Positions 1 through 11,297 of a stretch of DNA of 64,000 bases are shown piece after piece. The translations under genes were made by a program, and so were the position numbers. How positions within the stretch are numbered: the stretch's first letter is position 1; each line of letters opens with the position of its first letter. The notes beneath the pieces are model-generated. The model searched no databases. It was not told the DNA's origin and worked only from the letters and a program-made list of their open reading frames with translations. Source of the stretch: Enoplolaimus lenunculus (lineage: Eukaryota; Nematoda; Enoplea; Enoplida; Thoracostomopsidae); the NCBI GenBank assembly GCA_030248215.1, contig JASANG010000094.1, positions 62,001 to 126,000 on the forward strand, in the 5' to 3' direction.

Positions 1-14
1 TAAGCAGGTAATAG

Positions 15-182
15 ATGAGGTTTCAACCAGACTTCCGCATGCGGACCAAAACGAAAAAGCGAGTCCAGGATTTATCAACGGTTGATACTAGGTTGGCCAA
101 GCACCCGCGTTTGGCTAAAACAATCGTTTCAGCAAGTGTTGCAAACTACTGGAAGAAAGAAGAAAACTCATGCTTGAAATAA
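15..182 (+). CDS. Possible terminal coding exon of a gene entering from the left
   Basis: An open frame of 55 codons starts with ATG at 15 and ends with TAA at 180-182. It encodes a basic peptide (MRFQPDFRMRTKTKK at the start, then SVANYWKKEENSCLK at the end). The string AG lies directly before the ATG, so this may equally be the last exon of a gene whose body is outside the window. AATAAA at 178-183 overlaps the stop codon, the same arrangement as in the SLC46-type gene of this window. I do not recognise a family. The frame is short, so chance is possible. Confidence 0.35.
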   Translation: MRFQPDFRMRTKTKKRVQDLSTVDTRLAKHPRLAKTIVSASVANYWKKEENSCLK

Positions 183-183
183 A
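178..183 (+). terminator. Polyadenylation signal overlapping stop codon
   Basis: AATAAA shares four bases (ATAA) with the preceding codon and TAA stop at 180-182 of the candidate terminal exon. It is meaningful only if that exon is real. Confidence 0.3.
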
Positions 184-236
184 CTAAACTTCGCTTGAAG
201 CATGAACATTGGACATTTTGATTTAACGTAGCTTAA

Positions 237-499
237 CCCTTTCTCACATAAATATTTTCTATTTCCCGTGAGACCTGCTTTTATGCTAGGATTCGAACTC
301 CAGTGATTGCAGTGGGAGGCGTATACCATCACCACTCAGCTATAGGAGCTTGACGCTGGAGCCCGAGGGGGCTCTCATGTCTTGTGGTGATTTAGTACTA
401 TGTATACGTGTTGCAATTGTTAAACACAGTGCGATATATATTATTTAACGTATATACACTGCGCTGAGTTGCCTATACGCAACTCAATGTGAGAAGGGG
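237..499. mobile_element. piggyBac-like MITE flanked by TTAA
   Basis: The ends are CCCTTTCTCACAT at 237 and its inverted counterpart ATGTGAGAAGGGG ending at 499, agreeing at 12 of 13 positions. TTAA flanks both sides (233-236 and 500-503), the target duplication typical of piggyBac elements. The element is 263 bp with no coding capacity. Its interior contains a tRNA-like segment on the minus strand and a short hairpin near 356-380. Confidence 0.65.
278..350 (-). pseudogene. tRNA-like sequence inside the TTAA element
   Basis: Read on the minus strand, the segment shows a good A box (TAGCTGAGTGG) and a B box (GGAGTTCGAATCC) at tRNA spacing. The acceptor and anticodon stems do not close cleanly and I cannot read a secure anticodon. 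It is probably a degenerate tRNA, or an internal pol III promoter carried by the mobile element. Confidence 0.4.
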
Positions 500-652
500 T
501 TAAAAGCGATTCAACGTAGAAACAGCCTTCATATGCTAGGGCCAACGAAGGAAAACGCCTGGCGCAGCCCAAGCCCATTTTGTTACCGGCGACATACATT
601 CATTTCGGATAAATATTCTCATGTTAAAATGTTGGCGAGCAAAAAAGTTTAG

Positions 653-768
653 TGTCTTTTTCTAAGGTCTGTCGAACCTTTGAGGTCATTCAAAATTACG
701 ATACAAGTGATATAGTGAAGAAAAAATCGCGAGCAAAACGAGCAAGAAGCCAGACGCATTTCAAAACT
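653..768 (+). CDS. Candidate internal coding exon, unknown gene
   Basis: After an acceptor at 651-652 (TTTAG) one frame is open to a strong donor (ACT then GTAAGTAT) at 769. The other two frames are stopped. It encodes 38 residues, including VCRTFEVIQNYDTSDIVKKK followed by SRAKRARSQTHFKT, a basic, nuclear-localisation-like stretch. The exon begins with two bases of a split codon and ends in phase 0. An open frame at 534-588 would join in phase through a weak GTTACC donor. I do not recognise the family. Confidence 0.4.
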
Positions 769-839
769 GTAAGTATAGTCGGAGTTTGCATAAACATAAT
801 AATATGGACGACGCATAAAGCCTAATGCCCCTACTTAAG

Positions 840-990
840 GCCGCTTCATGTTGAATCGAACGCTTTTACAATTGAAGTGGACGGTGCACATCAAATGGTT
901 GTGCGGAAATTAGCTATACACCCTGAAACAATGCCTCTGCAACGTGATACGACTCCAGATAAAAAAAGTGTTGAATATATAGTATTTTAA
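840..990 (+). CDS. Candidate terminal coding exon, unknown gene
   Basis: After an acceptor-like CTTAAG ending at 839 a frame of 49 codons runs to TAA at 988-990. It encodes PLHVESNAFTIEVDGAHQMV followed by VRKLAIHPETMPLQRDTTPD, of ordinary protein-like composition. It would need a preceding exon ending in phase 2, but the neighbouring exon ending at 768 is in phase 0. The two therefore do not join as read, unless there is an assembly error or they belong to different transcripts. Confidence 0.35.
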
Positions 991-1498
991 AACAAACGCT
1001 TGGAAAACATGCAAATACCTATATATTGTCGAAAATGGAACTCACTGATTTGGTATAGGTATACTATAACAAATAACACATGAATTTGACAGGTTTTCAA
1101 GTGCCTGCACTTTTAAACTTGACGAGCAAAACTGATGAATTTTCAAGAGCGGAAAACGTACTGTTATATCGGAATAGTCACTTAAATATGATTTCATTTT
1201 TTAACTTTGAGAACTGGTGTTCAAGTATGTACACACACATATATAATTGTGTCTTTTTCGGTCAGAGGTCATAAACTTCAAATTTTATGTCCCTGTCCAA
1301 TACTCAGGGCCGAAGTAGCCACATTCCATAGTCCCAGCCCTAACAAGATTTGAAACAATAAATTCGAAAAGTATTTTGATTATCACAAGGGGCCCCAAAC
1401 CCGAAATTTTGTGGGCCCCTCATTCGCCTTCTCTGGTACTGCCAATAATCTACATATAAATGACGTGCCCTCTACTTGTAAGAATTTAATATATTGTA
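991..1498. other. AT-rich intergenic DNA
   Basis: I see no supported exon. A 64-codon frame at 1080-1274 lacks splice sites and looks like chance. Confidence 0.5.
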
Positions 1499-1932
1499 CG
1501 GTAGCGACCAGAATAAGAAGGGGGCAATAAGAGGGGGTCCCCCTTTTGAGTCCCAATCAATAGGAGTCCGTATCCCTAAAAAGAGTCCGTAAGTAGATAG
1601 AATCCCTAAACCCTAATTATAGTTCATAAATGTCAATTATGCCTAATTGTAACGCATAAATGACTCCATGACCAAATAAAGTTGAGTTCGAAGCTTTAAA
1701 TCGTACTTAAGTTTTGAAACATTCCAAGGTAAAACTTTGTATTATCGCTCAAGCTTTTGATACAAAGCAAAAAACGTTTAATTCGACGGATAGTAGCAAT
1801 TCCGGATATATATCAGTAACGAAGGGTGGCGGAGGCGGGTTGAAAATAAATAACAGTCCGTAACCGAATAACAGGGGGAACCGCCTGGAGAGGCCAAATA
1901 AATATCAGTCCACCCACTTCGGGTCACTACGG
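1499..1932 (+). mobile_element. TA-flanked MITE family 1, copy A
   Basis: The ends read GGTAGCGACCAGAATAAG on the left and GGGTCACTACGG on the right, matching the family TIR. TA lies immediately outside both ends (1497-1498 and 1933-1934). The interior carries the family hallmarks: repeated AGAGTCCGTA-type segments near the left and GGCCAAATAAATATCAGTCC near the right. It has no coding capacity. Confidence 0.8.
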
Positions 1933-1934
1933 TA

Positions 1935-4900
1935 GAGTGTTTGATATGCTTAGATTACTGTCCTTGGAATCGAATCCATTCTACTTATGCGGAACTCGCG
2001 TTATAGCTGGAGCCGTCTGGAACACATTTTGTCCCAATTGTTTCAAAATCAACATAAAATGGGGTCTAAATATGACGACAAAATGTGAATGACACACAGT
2101 GCATTCGCTTACAAATTCGTGGTCTCTCAAATGGTGTTAGGTAACATCAAGATAACAGACAATTCAAATTTTTTGAATTTGATAGCGGATCTACGTTCAG
2201 ACAAAATGTTACTCGCTAGTGTATTAAGAGGGACAAAACGTGTTCTAGGCTGCCTCTAGTTATAAAGTTATAACCTAAACCCCGCGTTAAAATGTTCAGA
2301 TTTCAAGCATTCAGTGGTTAGGGATATTATGTATAGATTGTTATTTTTCAACATATTTGTGCAAATTTTTAAACCCCCGCGCTTTTGAATTTCAAAATTT
2401 TGTGACTCTCTTAAATTAAATTTGCTGCTGGCACTGCAGTTGCCTGTCAAAACATAGTGCAACTCTTTGAATAAATCGGAATCGCTGAGGAATTCAATGC
2501 GCAATCTGTATAAACTGATTTGGTTTACAAATTATAACCAATATGCATAAAAATTGTTAATACTGTTTGATTTTGTTACGTACATATCTTTAGCATGGTG
2601 TAAAAATTCTGGTTTATATAGGTACGGTTGATTTATGCGGTTAAAAATGTTTTGATCCTCGCGTGTCAGTTTTCATTTGAGTGCTACATACAGTGTCGGG
2701 CCCAAGGTTGTCCGAACCACCATAGTGGAGTTTTAATTTGATTTGTTCTTCAACGCCGGACTTTTTCACACCGCCCTTTAAATATTAGGGATTGAATGGC
2801 GCTAAGAACAGTTTTGGCTATATACGTATTATGAATATAGATGGGCAACCGTATATCCGCATATCCAGATATAAAAAATATCCGGATATGTTATCCGAAA
2901 AGAAACACATGTGTTTGGCGCTGAAGCCTGCAAAAATTTCAAGGTATTTTTGCACCAGGATGAATACAAGGCAAATGCAAAAAATGCTGTTGGTTTGAGG
3001 TCTTTGTGATGTCAACAAAATGGAAAAAATATTTAAAGTTTTAAAATGAAGTTCATTTAAAAGTGTGCAATTTTTATTTGGTTTTGAAAGAAAGCAATGA
3101 TACTGCAGGAAGACAGTCTGTTTCGACGTGCGAGGATTATCACAGCTATTGCAAGCATGATGCAACGGCAAGAGATTGTATGTTTTCTGACATAAATTCC
3201 TCGTCTCAGAAAATGTTATGGTGAAAAATGGCGCTTCTCAACATTTGCCACCCGCCCCCCGGTAAAAGCGGAGCTCCACTAAAAGTAACAAGGGCAGATG
3301 TTTGTACGATTAAGCATAAGTATATTTCCATGTGGTTCTTTCTTCTTGGAACGTGAAACAACTATTGTATATATATAGCTCGAGAGAAGTGCGACATTCA
3401 ATAGAATCTGTGTTGCAGTTGTTTAAATCAAGCGAAGACAAACCAAATCAACTTAATTTAACGCAAGTATTTATTAATCAGTAGCAATCTTCTAAACCGA
3501 ATACCCAGCACTGTTGAAGCGTTTGTATGAATAAATGACTATTTTTGAAATAACGATTTTTAGAAACGCATCAATGTCATGTGGGCTTTAAACTGTATAC
3601 ATTCTAATAAAACAGTGAGCAGTCAACGATAGAGTTGTACGTAAATTTTCTGCTGTATTAGCTTTTTTGCATAGCAGATTTTGACATGTCAAATGGTTTA
3701 AATTTAGAGTTCAAACCTAAAGTTTACGACTTTCTAAACCAACCAATATCGCCACAAACTGAAACTAAAGTATTCTATCGTTTCGGTATTTTCGTTTGCG
3801 GCAAACGCTGCTTTGCTAAGAAAGCACTTAAAGCAGTTTTTTGAATAAATGTTATTTGCTTTGTACAAATAAAACTTCAAAAGATTCCAAAAACCCACTT
3901 TCTTGTTATTCGACAAATCGTTTTATAAGACAAGCATATTATGCAACAATGCCAAACCAACCAGTTTTCTGGCATCGGCATCATTGGCGTGTATTTTGTC
4001 ATTTTTGCGGTAAACAAAAAGTACCGTCCCGTTTCCTGCATCACAATTCGCAGGGGATTTCAGAATTATAAACGGCGACTTTTAACCCAAATGTCTATTA
4101 TAGAAACAACTTCTACTTGGGCAAAATTTATGGCGCACCAGGGTTCAATTTATTTAGTTATTTTTTATTTCCATTTGCATAAAAATTTTACCATAAGGAA
4201 TAAAAGTTGTTCACTGATAAACAGTTTTTATATACAAAGTAGAAATGTTCAATTTTTACTATTAAAGAACCGGCAAATAGGTATTGGGATCAAAGTAAAC
4301 TTCTCATCATTCCACTCCACTATGCGTTTGAGACCAGATTTAGCGTAAAGCACATGAAATAGCTCATAGCTATTGAGGGTCTTATTTCTTCAAAAATAAC
4401 TGAAATTCTATTGTTTTTATTTAAAGTGAAAACATATTGATTAAACCGTCTCCAATAGACCAAGTAGTGAAATGCGTGCGAAAACTTAAATTTTAAACAG
4501 TAATTAAACAACGGACGGTGACAGCACCATTATCACACTAACCAGCATTGCTTAACCGTATAAACTTCCTCGTTTAAAACGGCATGAACTCATGTGATTA
4601 ACCATATATTCTCCTTTTTTTCTGCTAAAACGACTTGAGCTCACCTAAAACCTTGTATTTAGAGTGCAGGAATGTCTGGACTCAAGAATATATTGGCACC
4701 GTCCAGTGTTTTATGAAATTACGATACTTTAGATACATGTTGACAGTTGGTTCTGCTTACTTGTCACTTGCAATTGTGTTGAAAAATCATGTTTGACTAT
4801 TAAAAACAATGATTGAGAAAAACTATACAAGGTCCACTGCAAACTGGCATATTATATATAGCACTACTTTTGCAACTGTATGTATAAGCACGTGTTCAAA

Positions 4901-5394
4901 ATTAGATCTTAGGTATAAATGGCATTGTTCACATATATGCTGCTATCGTACGATAAAACGATTATTATATATCTGACATCTTTGCCCATTCTCAAATGCG
5001 TAATAGCACCTATCATCATTTTGCGGCAAAAGTATTCGAAAATAGTGGTACTTGTGTGCGTTGTGCAAACATTATTTTTTTAAATCTTAGATCGTTCGGA
5101 GTCTATTTGCGTGCTCCAACTGTATTTGGAGAAAATTAATTCATATTTAAAAACTTTTAATTCGTAGTGGTTCCGTTTAAGGTATATATAAAATTATCTA
5201 GAAGCAGCCAGCCTCTAAACAAATTCTATATAGCAATAAACCTCGGCAAATTTTTTGGCCCACAACGCTCCTTTCTCACATGACGCTGCGCATGTCTATG
5301 TTTCAGCTTATTGTCACTCCAGGGACTCCGTTATTATTTTGTATATAACTTAGCTAGTACTGGCTCGAAGTTAAACATTGTAGCGTTGTATATT
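1935..5394. other. Gene-free stretch with degenerate repeats
   Basis: No exon pair with splice sites and compatible phase was found. Recognisable content is a TCCGGATAT-rich patch near 2840-2895, a repeat at about 3280-3560 that recurs near 16.2 kb, and a half copy of MITE family 3 near 4983-5030 (TCTCAAATGCGTAATAGCACC). Open frames here (for example 2818-3171 minus and 3941-4348 plus) overlap each other antisense and look random. Confidence 0.5.
3280..3560 (+). repeat. Dispersed repeat, copy 1
   Basis: It shares ordered blocks with 16228-16460: GATGTTTGTACGATT, AATAGAATCTGTG or ATAGAATCTGTGCTGCA, AAATCAACTTAATTT and AATCAGTAGCAATCTTC. Similarity is spread over about 280 bases in the same orientation, with many substitutions and small gaps. 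The family is unknown. Confidence 0.6.
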
Positions 5395-5560
5395 GGCCTC
5401 ATAATCTCGAAGGCGTATAGCACCTATCATTCGCCAGTCGGGGTTAGCGAAAGCCTGTTAAAAGCTAACGAATAACCCTGCAATTATTCACTGGTTTGAA
5501 AGTTGCAGCACCTATAGCCGACTGGTGATAGATGCTGCACAATATTTGACAATATTGGCC
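5395..5560. mobile_element. MITE family 3, copy 1
   Basis: The left end (GGCCTCATAATCTCG... GCGTATAGCACCTATCA) is the inverted match of the right end (GGTGATAGATGCTGCAC... TTTGACAATATTGGCC). The TIR is about 33 bp. The same ends bound a copy at 43349-43559. There is no coding capacity. Confidence 0.6.
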
Positions 5561-6570
5561 AAATGCCGAACCGATACCGATTTCAATACTGTAATACAAT
5601 ATGTATAATGAACTATTAGGATTACCACATTAAGACTTGACCCTGACCACCGTTAACGGTTAAGTATAATTTTATGAGAACGGCTCATTTCAGCCAGGAC
5701 GTGACCGGATATCAGGTTCCTGTTTAATATACAACAAAAAACCGGTATCCTGTATAAACCTACCGGATATTTTCGGTTGTGGCCCCGAATATCATAAAGC
5801 TATTTTTTACAAGTGAATACTTAGATATATTTAAAAATATCTTGCTGCGCTAATCTATCAAAGCAAGTAAATCTGTTTAATTTCCTTTCATTCAGTTAAA
5901 CAAAAGGAAAAATCCAAGCTACGTAACAATTAATCTCAGTAAAACGTATACTTTTGCGCAAGTTAATGACTTTTCAAACAAGCGCACAAGAGGCATTAAA
6001 GTTTCCTGATTGGAATCATGTCAGCTAGCAACAAGTGAAAATGATAGCATTCGAAATCACTGCCAAAAGCAAAAAGTATCGTCAAAGAATCGGCAATTTT
6101 TTAAAGTACCAATATTGATACTCACTAAAAGTACCGTTATTAAAAACATATGCCGATTGATCGGAAGATCTCTGTTTGAAAGAGACACAAGATTATTACG
6201 TAACACTAAGAATAATTACCGGAACCGGATAGTGGAAAATCCGGATGTTCCTACTGAAGCGGAAGCAGCGCCAACTTTACTTTTGACGTTTTGTTACTAA
6301 AATACGTATCTGCCGTTGGGGCCAATGACTGTTAAATTTTAATGTTGCCGCGAATGCCGCGTTATTTCTGCTTTCCGATACCTCACTGCATTATATATGT
6401 CTACTTATAGGTATATACATAGTCGAGGTTGAGAAGTTAAGAGCACCTTGAGAAGTTAGCTACATTATTTTGGCGAAGTGTTAAAAAGACCGCCTGTAGT
6501 TAGTTCTCACGCACATTTAGGCTTGTTTATTTTGCAGTGCACTTTAATTTTGTTTTTTTTTGCATAACTC
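5561..6570. other. Gene-free stretch with an old hAT-like remnant
   Basis: It contains CCGGAACCGGATAGTGGAAAATCCGG-type remnants of the hAT-like family near 5700-5780 and 6215-6250. The 96-codon frame at 6010-6300 runs through such a remnant and is not supported as a gene. Confidence 0.45.
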
Positions 6571-6894
6571 ATGCTTGATGGACAACCACTTTTCACACTG
6601 TGCTTCAAGAAGAAGTTCGATGTTGTCAAATTTTTCTCCAGGTCTAACGTCAACCCATTTATCCGGCCCTCTGCCGGAAAGGTAAGCGCTACAACAATTT
6701 GGAAGCAGTTGTTAAATTGGTATTCTAAAACAAAGTATCCACATATAATATCACAAATTTGCAAAAGGCATGGTTCGGATTCTGATTCAGATTCGGCAAA
6801 TATGCAATGGATTCGCACACATCGTGGATTCGGTAAAATCCAGACTGTAAGAACTAACATTGTGGGAATTTTGGAAGTCAGCAGGGCGAAGTAA
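6571..6894 (+). CDS. Uncharacterised 107-codon open frame, doubtful
   Basis: The ATG-initiated frame has protein-like composition, with FTLCFKKKFDVVKFF near the start and a GSDSDSDSANMQW acidic-serine patch. A good donor (GGAAAG then GTAAGC) lies inside it at about 6681, so the true exon may end there after about 37 codons. It ends in phase 0, while the next convincing exon at 7072 would need phase 2, so it does not join the downstream gene as read. A 117-codon frame overlaps on the opposite strand. It could be a fragment of a mobile element or a small gene. Confidence 0.2.
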   Translation: MLDGQPLFTLCFKKKFDVVKFFSRSNVNPFIRPSAGKVSATTIWKQLLNWYSKTKYPHIISQICKRHGSDSDSDSANMQWIRTHRGFGKIQTVRTNIVGILEVSRAK

Positions 6895-7096
6895 TGCTCA
6901 GTGTCGTGTTAAAATAGCATTCCGCAAAGTTTTAACGAACTGTACCGTGTTGTGTTCTTTTCGGGCATGTGAATTGTAAATGTATCTTTGTTGCGTGTAT
7001 GCCATCAAGCATGGCTAAACAGAATGATTTATTGTGATAAGTTCTTTTATTAGGCATCTGTTGTATTTTAGTATATCGAACGAAGAAGTTGAAGAA

Positions 7097-10000
7097 ATGT
7101 CATCATTGGGACTGCTGTCGGATTCGAAATGTAAGTTTCTAAAACTGACATTAGTTAATCTATTCTAGTTCTACGTCATTTATTGCTAGATGGTTCCATA
7201 AGTTAGTTTTTAAAATTTGTATGTGTGTTTGTTTGTTTGTTTATTTAGTTATGTTAAATTTTGATCATTTTACGCACTTACGCAATTTGTAATTCTCATA
7301 TGACATATACGTAATTCTCATATGACATATACGTAATTCTACCTGTTGTTTACAGTGAAATGTGCAGAATCTCGGTTAGTTGCGGATGATTACGTTTTGA
7401 GGTAAGGAGTAGTTTTTAACAATACCAAGTTAGGCTTATAAGGCACATACATTTTGTGAAAATAAGGGTCAAAACGGGAATCTTTGTCTAGAAAAGTGTC
7501 GATTTTTCTGCACGGAACGGATATCTGGTTGTGCGCTGAGATCTGCTGCTTAATAATGCTGTTAATAATGAGAGTATTGATTTCCAAAATGAATAAATTA
7601 TCAGCATGTTTTTCAATTGCCAATCGCATAATTACTGGCCCCAACGCCATCTATAAGTAAGTGTTTCGTATTATTTGCAGGCAAAATGAGCTAAATGCAT
7701 CTAGTAGAGGTGTATTGCGTTTGTCAGCGGCGATTGCTGAGAATGTCGAAGGAAAAGGTTTGTTGTATTGTCCTAAAATTTTAGTAAAGTTTACACACTA
7801 AAAGCTGTTGGAGGAATTAATCATTATTCGTTATTTCGGTATGACTTTTTGATTTCGCAAAATTATCGTCCGTTTTATTTAAATTTAATTGTGCTCACGC
7901 AAATTAAAGCACATAAAAAGCAGCAAGCAGGAAGCTACTATCCTGTTCCAGTTACGTTTTCCTGGCTGTGATTTAATTTGATTGAGATTGAGAATATATA
8001 TGTTTGCAGAACAGGAAAAGACGAACAACAGCAATAGTAGTGAACATTGCGAGATGTCATTTGATGATGTTGATTTCGATGATCAGTTAGAAATTTCGCG
8101 TCAATTCGATGATGACGAATTTCAACACATGGGTATATAGCTTGACGAACACTAAACTGATAGGGTGCGAGCACGAGCGGGTTCCAGGGGCTCTTCTTCC
8201 TACCCCTCCCCCTCAACAGTCATCAGGGATCAAAACCCAGATGTTGCATTAATTAAAGTTTAGCACTAAAATGGCGTATTAACTTCTCGCTCGCTCCGCT
8301 TGCAAATTTTTGCCACCATTATGTGTCGCACGACGCACAGATCCTCTTTTACAAACTTCAGAATCTGTCAATTGGTGTAACTGAGTAGCGGATATTATTT
8401 TCGTTGAAAATCGGTGTTCGTTTTCGTTATAGAAGTACTAAAAATACTGTTATTTTTATGTACATAGTTAGTTGTAAAATACCTGAAATCATTCACTTTT
8501 TCAGTTTCGATACTGCTATAGTACAGTTCGATTCGGAGTAATACAAAGTGTTAAGAGTTTTTGGTGCATTCGGCTTTTGTTCTATATTCAGCGGTTGTTT
8601 CAAAATGACGTAAGATCGTCGTTTTAACACGAAGGAGTTGGAAATTTATGAGTTTCTGCAACTTGCTTGCAATAACTATAATTTGGTTTGCTATACTGTG
8701 TCAGCAGAGATGAGCGATCTCGGTCTCGATAAGTCTTGTGATTTGGCTGGTCTCGGTCACTTTTTTGAGTCGGTGGTTTGCAAATCGAAACCAAAGAGAT
8801 GAAAATCCGATAAACCATTGCTATCAGCTGAGCTTGTTTGAGTTGAAGAAATACGTAGCAATGTTTTGCTCGTATTTTGGACCAAATGCATATACTAACC
8901 ACTTAAAATTGGGTACTTGGCACATGTTTATATTCCTTCACACTGTGAATGTTTTAGTAAAAGACTCAAGTTCCTCCGAAGTGATTATTTTATCGGATTA
9001 TGACATGGATGGTTTAGGGATAGGATTAAGCTTCAGCTTAGGCATGGACGTGTGGAACTAAACCAGAAAATAAAACTGATATATATAATCCGCTTAAGTT
9101 CATTTTCATATGTATACAGCGTCTCTGTTATAATTCGAGTTGTTAATAGTGTTGTGAGTTTTCAATCACTGAGTTTTCTCCATCATTCCTAAGTGAGAAA
9201 TAGAGTAAAAAAAGTTTGGCGGCGGTTGGTTAAAAATTGACCGACACCGAAACCAAAAGACTCGATAGTTGTGTCTCCGTCTCGCTTAAAACAACCGTAT
9301 TCATTCCCGATTTGATTTCCTATGTTGCTGTTCTGGATTGTTTTCAATATGGATTTTAAATGTCAGTTCGAAAAAATGTATGATTAGTTTTCGGGGACAA
9401 AAGTTTTGCAAACATTTTCAGAAATTTACAGCTCAAGGTGAAACAGTTATAGTTTAGGTTTTGCCGAAATAGCTTCAAGCCGCTTACGTTTTCAGATAGC
9501 GGCCAACAAGCAAGCTTTATGGATGATGCAGAAAATGAAAACTGTCGAAAAATGAATTTTTCCTCGGTCAGTCTTGCGTGTTTTGTATCAACTTACTGTC
9601 GGTGATATTTATTTTTTGTATATTTTTCATGCAAATAGTGTATGCCAAGTAACTTACACTTTTACAGATACAGGAAGAGCGTTTATGTTTAGGGCTTATT
9701 ATCGGTCAGAAACTTGTTCACTTGAGCAGTGAAACCTAAAAATGGTCATTGTGTTTTTAAAATAAGGAGAATATGGCTAAATCACCAAAAAACCGGTTAT
9801 CTTCAATGTTCTTTATTTGTTGTAATTTATTTTATTTTAGTTTAACAACGAGCTCTTATGCGATTTTGGTCCAAAGTCGGACACTATTTTGAATGATAGC
9901 GCTAAAACGCCAGTGAGAAAAATCTCTGTTAGTGGAGTTGTAAAACCGACAATTACGGTAACTTCACCAAATGAGCCGATAGAGCAGAAAACAATAAACG

Positions 10001-10584
10001 TCCGGGATCAGACGACGTCAACTAGTGTATGGACCGTAGTCTCGCAAGATAATTTCACTGGGCCATCTGAAACTACACATGTAGTCAGCAAGCATAAGTT
10101 TGGCTCTTTTGGGCGTGAAACATTGGAAGCAAAGTCTGAACAGGTCTTTCAACAAGCACAAATAGCAGAGGGAGGCGAAAGTAGAAACTTCGATCGGTCT
10201 TCTGAAATCAAGCTGGAGCGCCGTAAGAAAACGCCGTCTAGTACCAAAAACAAACGATATAATCAACAGAGAGTGATATCCAGTGAAAACCAACCGAATT
10301 CAGTCAGTATGATTTCGACACAAACTCGACAAGAATATCAAGAGGAGCATTTGCGCGCTGGTTTGGATGCTTCGATTCAAACAGATGCAGAAGTTTCTAA
10401 AAATGTTCCTACAACCGATACGTCTAGGGATGTTGACATGACTCAATTTTCGCTTTCTGCTGTTGGCACAACGACAGGTTCGGCGGCAAACATTTCTGTT
10501 TATTCCAGAATTCGATCAGACCAAGTTGGCAACGTTCTGAGTGATAAAGGAAACCGAGACTCAGGAACACAAAGAGTAAAGTGA
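7097..10584 (+). CDS. Six-exon gene, 364-aa mostly disordered protein of unknown function
   Basis: Exons in phase: 7097-7130, 7356-7401, 7681-7757, 8010-8132, 9496-9566 and 9841-10584 (TGA). All acceptors are AG after pyrimidines; donors are GTAAGT, GTAAGG, GTTTGT, GTATAT and GTCAGT. The ATG lies 25 bases after an acceptor at 7070-7071, which could be a trans-splice or 5' UTR site. Residues 1-55 (MSSLGLLSDSKLKCAESRLV onward) look helical. Then follow an acidic stretch (FDDVDFDDQLEISRQFDDDE) and a long Ser/Thr/Gln-rich tail. The tail holds STQT, SIQTD and SGTQ, which resemble dynein light chain LC8 ligands. If intron 4 is retained, translation stops two codons later. I do not recognise the family. 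A hAT-like element starts 20 bases after the stop and supplies the first downstream AATAAA. Confidence 0.65.
7289..7335 (+). repeat. Two-copy tandem repeat, 22-bp unit
   Basis: GTAATTCTCATATGACATAT followed by AC occurs twice in direct succession, inside the first intron of the 7097-10584 gene. Confidence 0.7.
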
Positions 10585-10604
10585 TTTTTTGTCTTTGTAC
10601 GGAC

Positions 10605-10984
10605 CAGTGTGCAACCGGAGGTACAAAATACCGGAGCCGGACCGGAGGTCAACGAAACCTGCCGGAGCCGGAGATGAGGCGAAATTAGGTAGTAAAAATG
10701 ATGGTTAATTAGGTAATTTTAGCCAATATCGGCAATGTGTTCTTACGTTGTTTGATTTTATGCTAATTTTCGGCGAAATTTCGGAAATTCATTCCTGAAA
10801 ATTGTGACAAAATAAAACGAAACGCGCCAAACAGATATTTTGCAGAATTATGTAAAATTGTACTACCGAAATTGCCGGATCATCCGACAAAAATCTGCCG
10901 GAACCTCCGGTAAAAGTGTGCCGGAGCCGGAGGCCGATTTTCTGTCGTAGCCGGAGCCGGAGGCAGACCTTCGGTTGGAGACTG
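10605..10984. mobile_element. hAT-like MITE, copy 1
   Basis: It starts with CAGTGTGCAACCGGAGG and ends with a diverged inverted match (CCTTCGGTTGGAGACTG). Subterminal CCGGAGCCGGA blocks lie on both sides. The same interior (GATGGTTAATTAGGTAATTT) is found in the copy at 20010-20378. Flanking 8-mers GTACGGAC and CAACGAAC agree at 5 of 8 positions, a decayed target duplication at best. Confidence 0.7.
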
Positions 10985-11297
10985 CAACGAACATACTGCT
11001 AACTCCTATACATGTCCCGGGGTCTGGTCCTTGGGCCAGCGCTAACACGTTATTTTTTGGGCCTAACCGGGGCCCAGTTTTTCTATACAATCTTTATCGT
11101 ATCACGGCCGGTTTCTTGTTGGAAATATGTGAAAATCACAAGAAATGCCATTTAACACATTGTATTTAGGTTTGGACTTTGATGAATTGTTCTTATTAAA
11201 ATGTTAAAACTAAGGCTAAACAATGAACAAACTCCGCGGGAGATGCTAACTAAAAACCAACTGCATTTTTAAGTTCATTTCATTGTGATACAACTTA

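Noticed and set aside
6010-6300. 96-codon plus-strand frame
   Set aside because: It crosses a decayed hAT-like segment and has no splice or start context.
8738-9061. 107-codon plus-strand frame
   Set aside because: It lies in intron 4 of the 364-aa gene, contains TTAGGG-like repeat words near 9018-9050, and lacks splice or family support.
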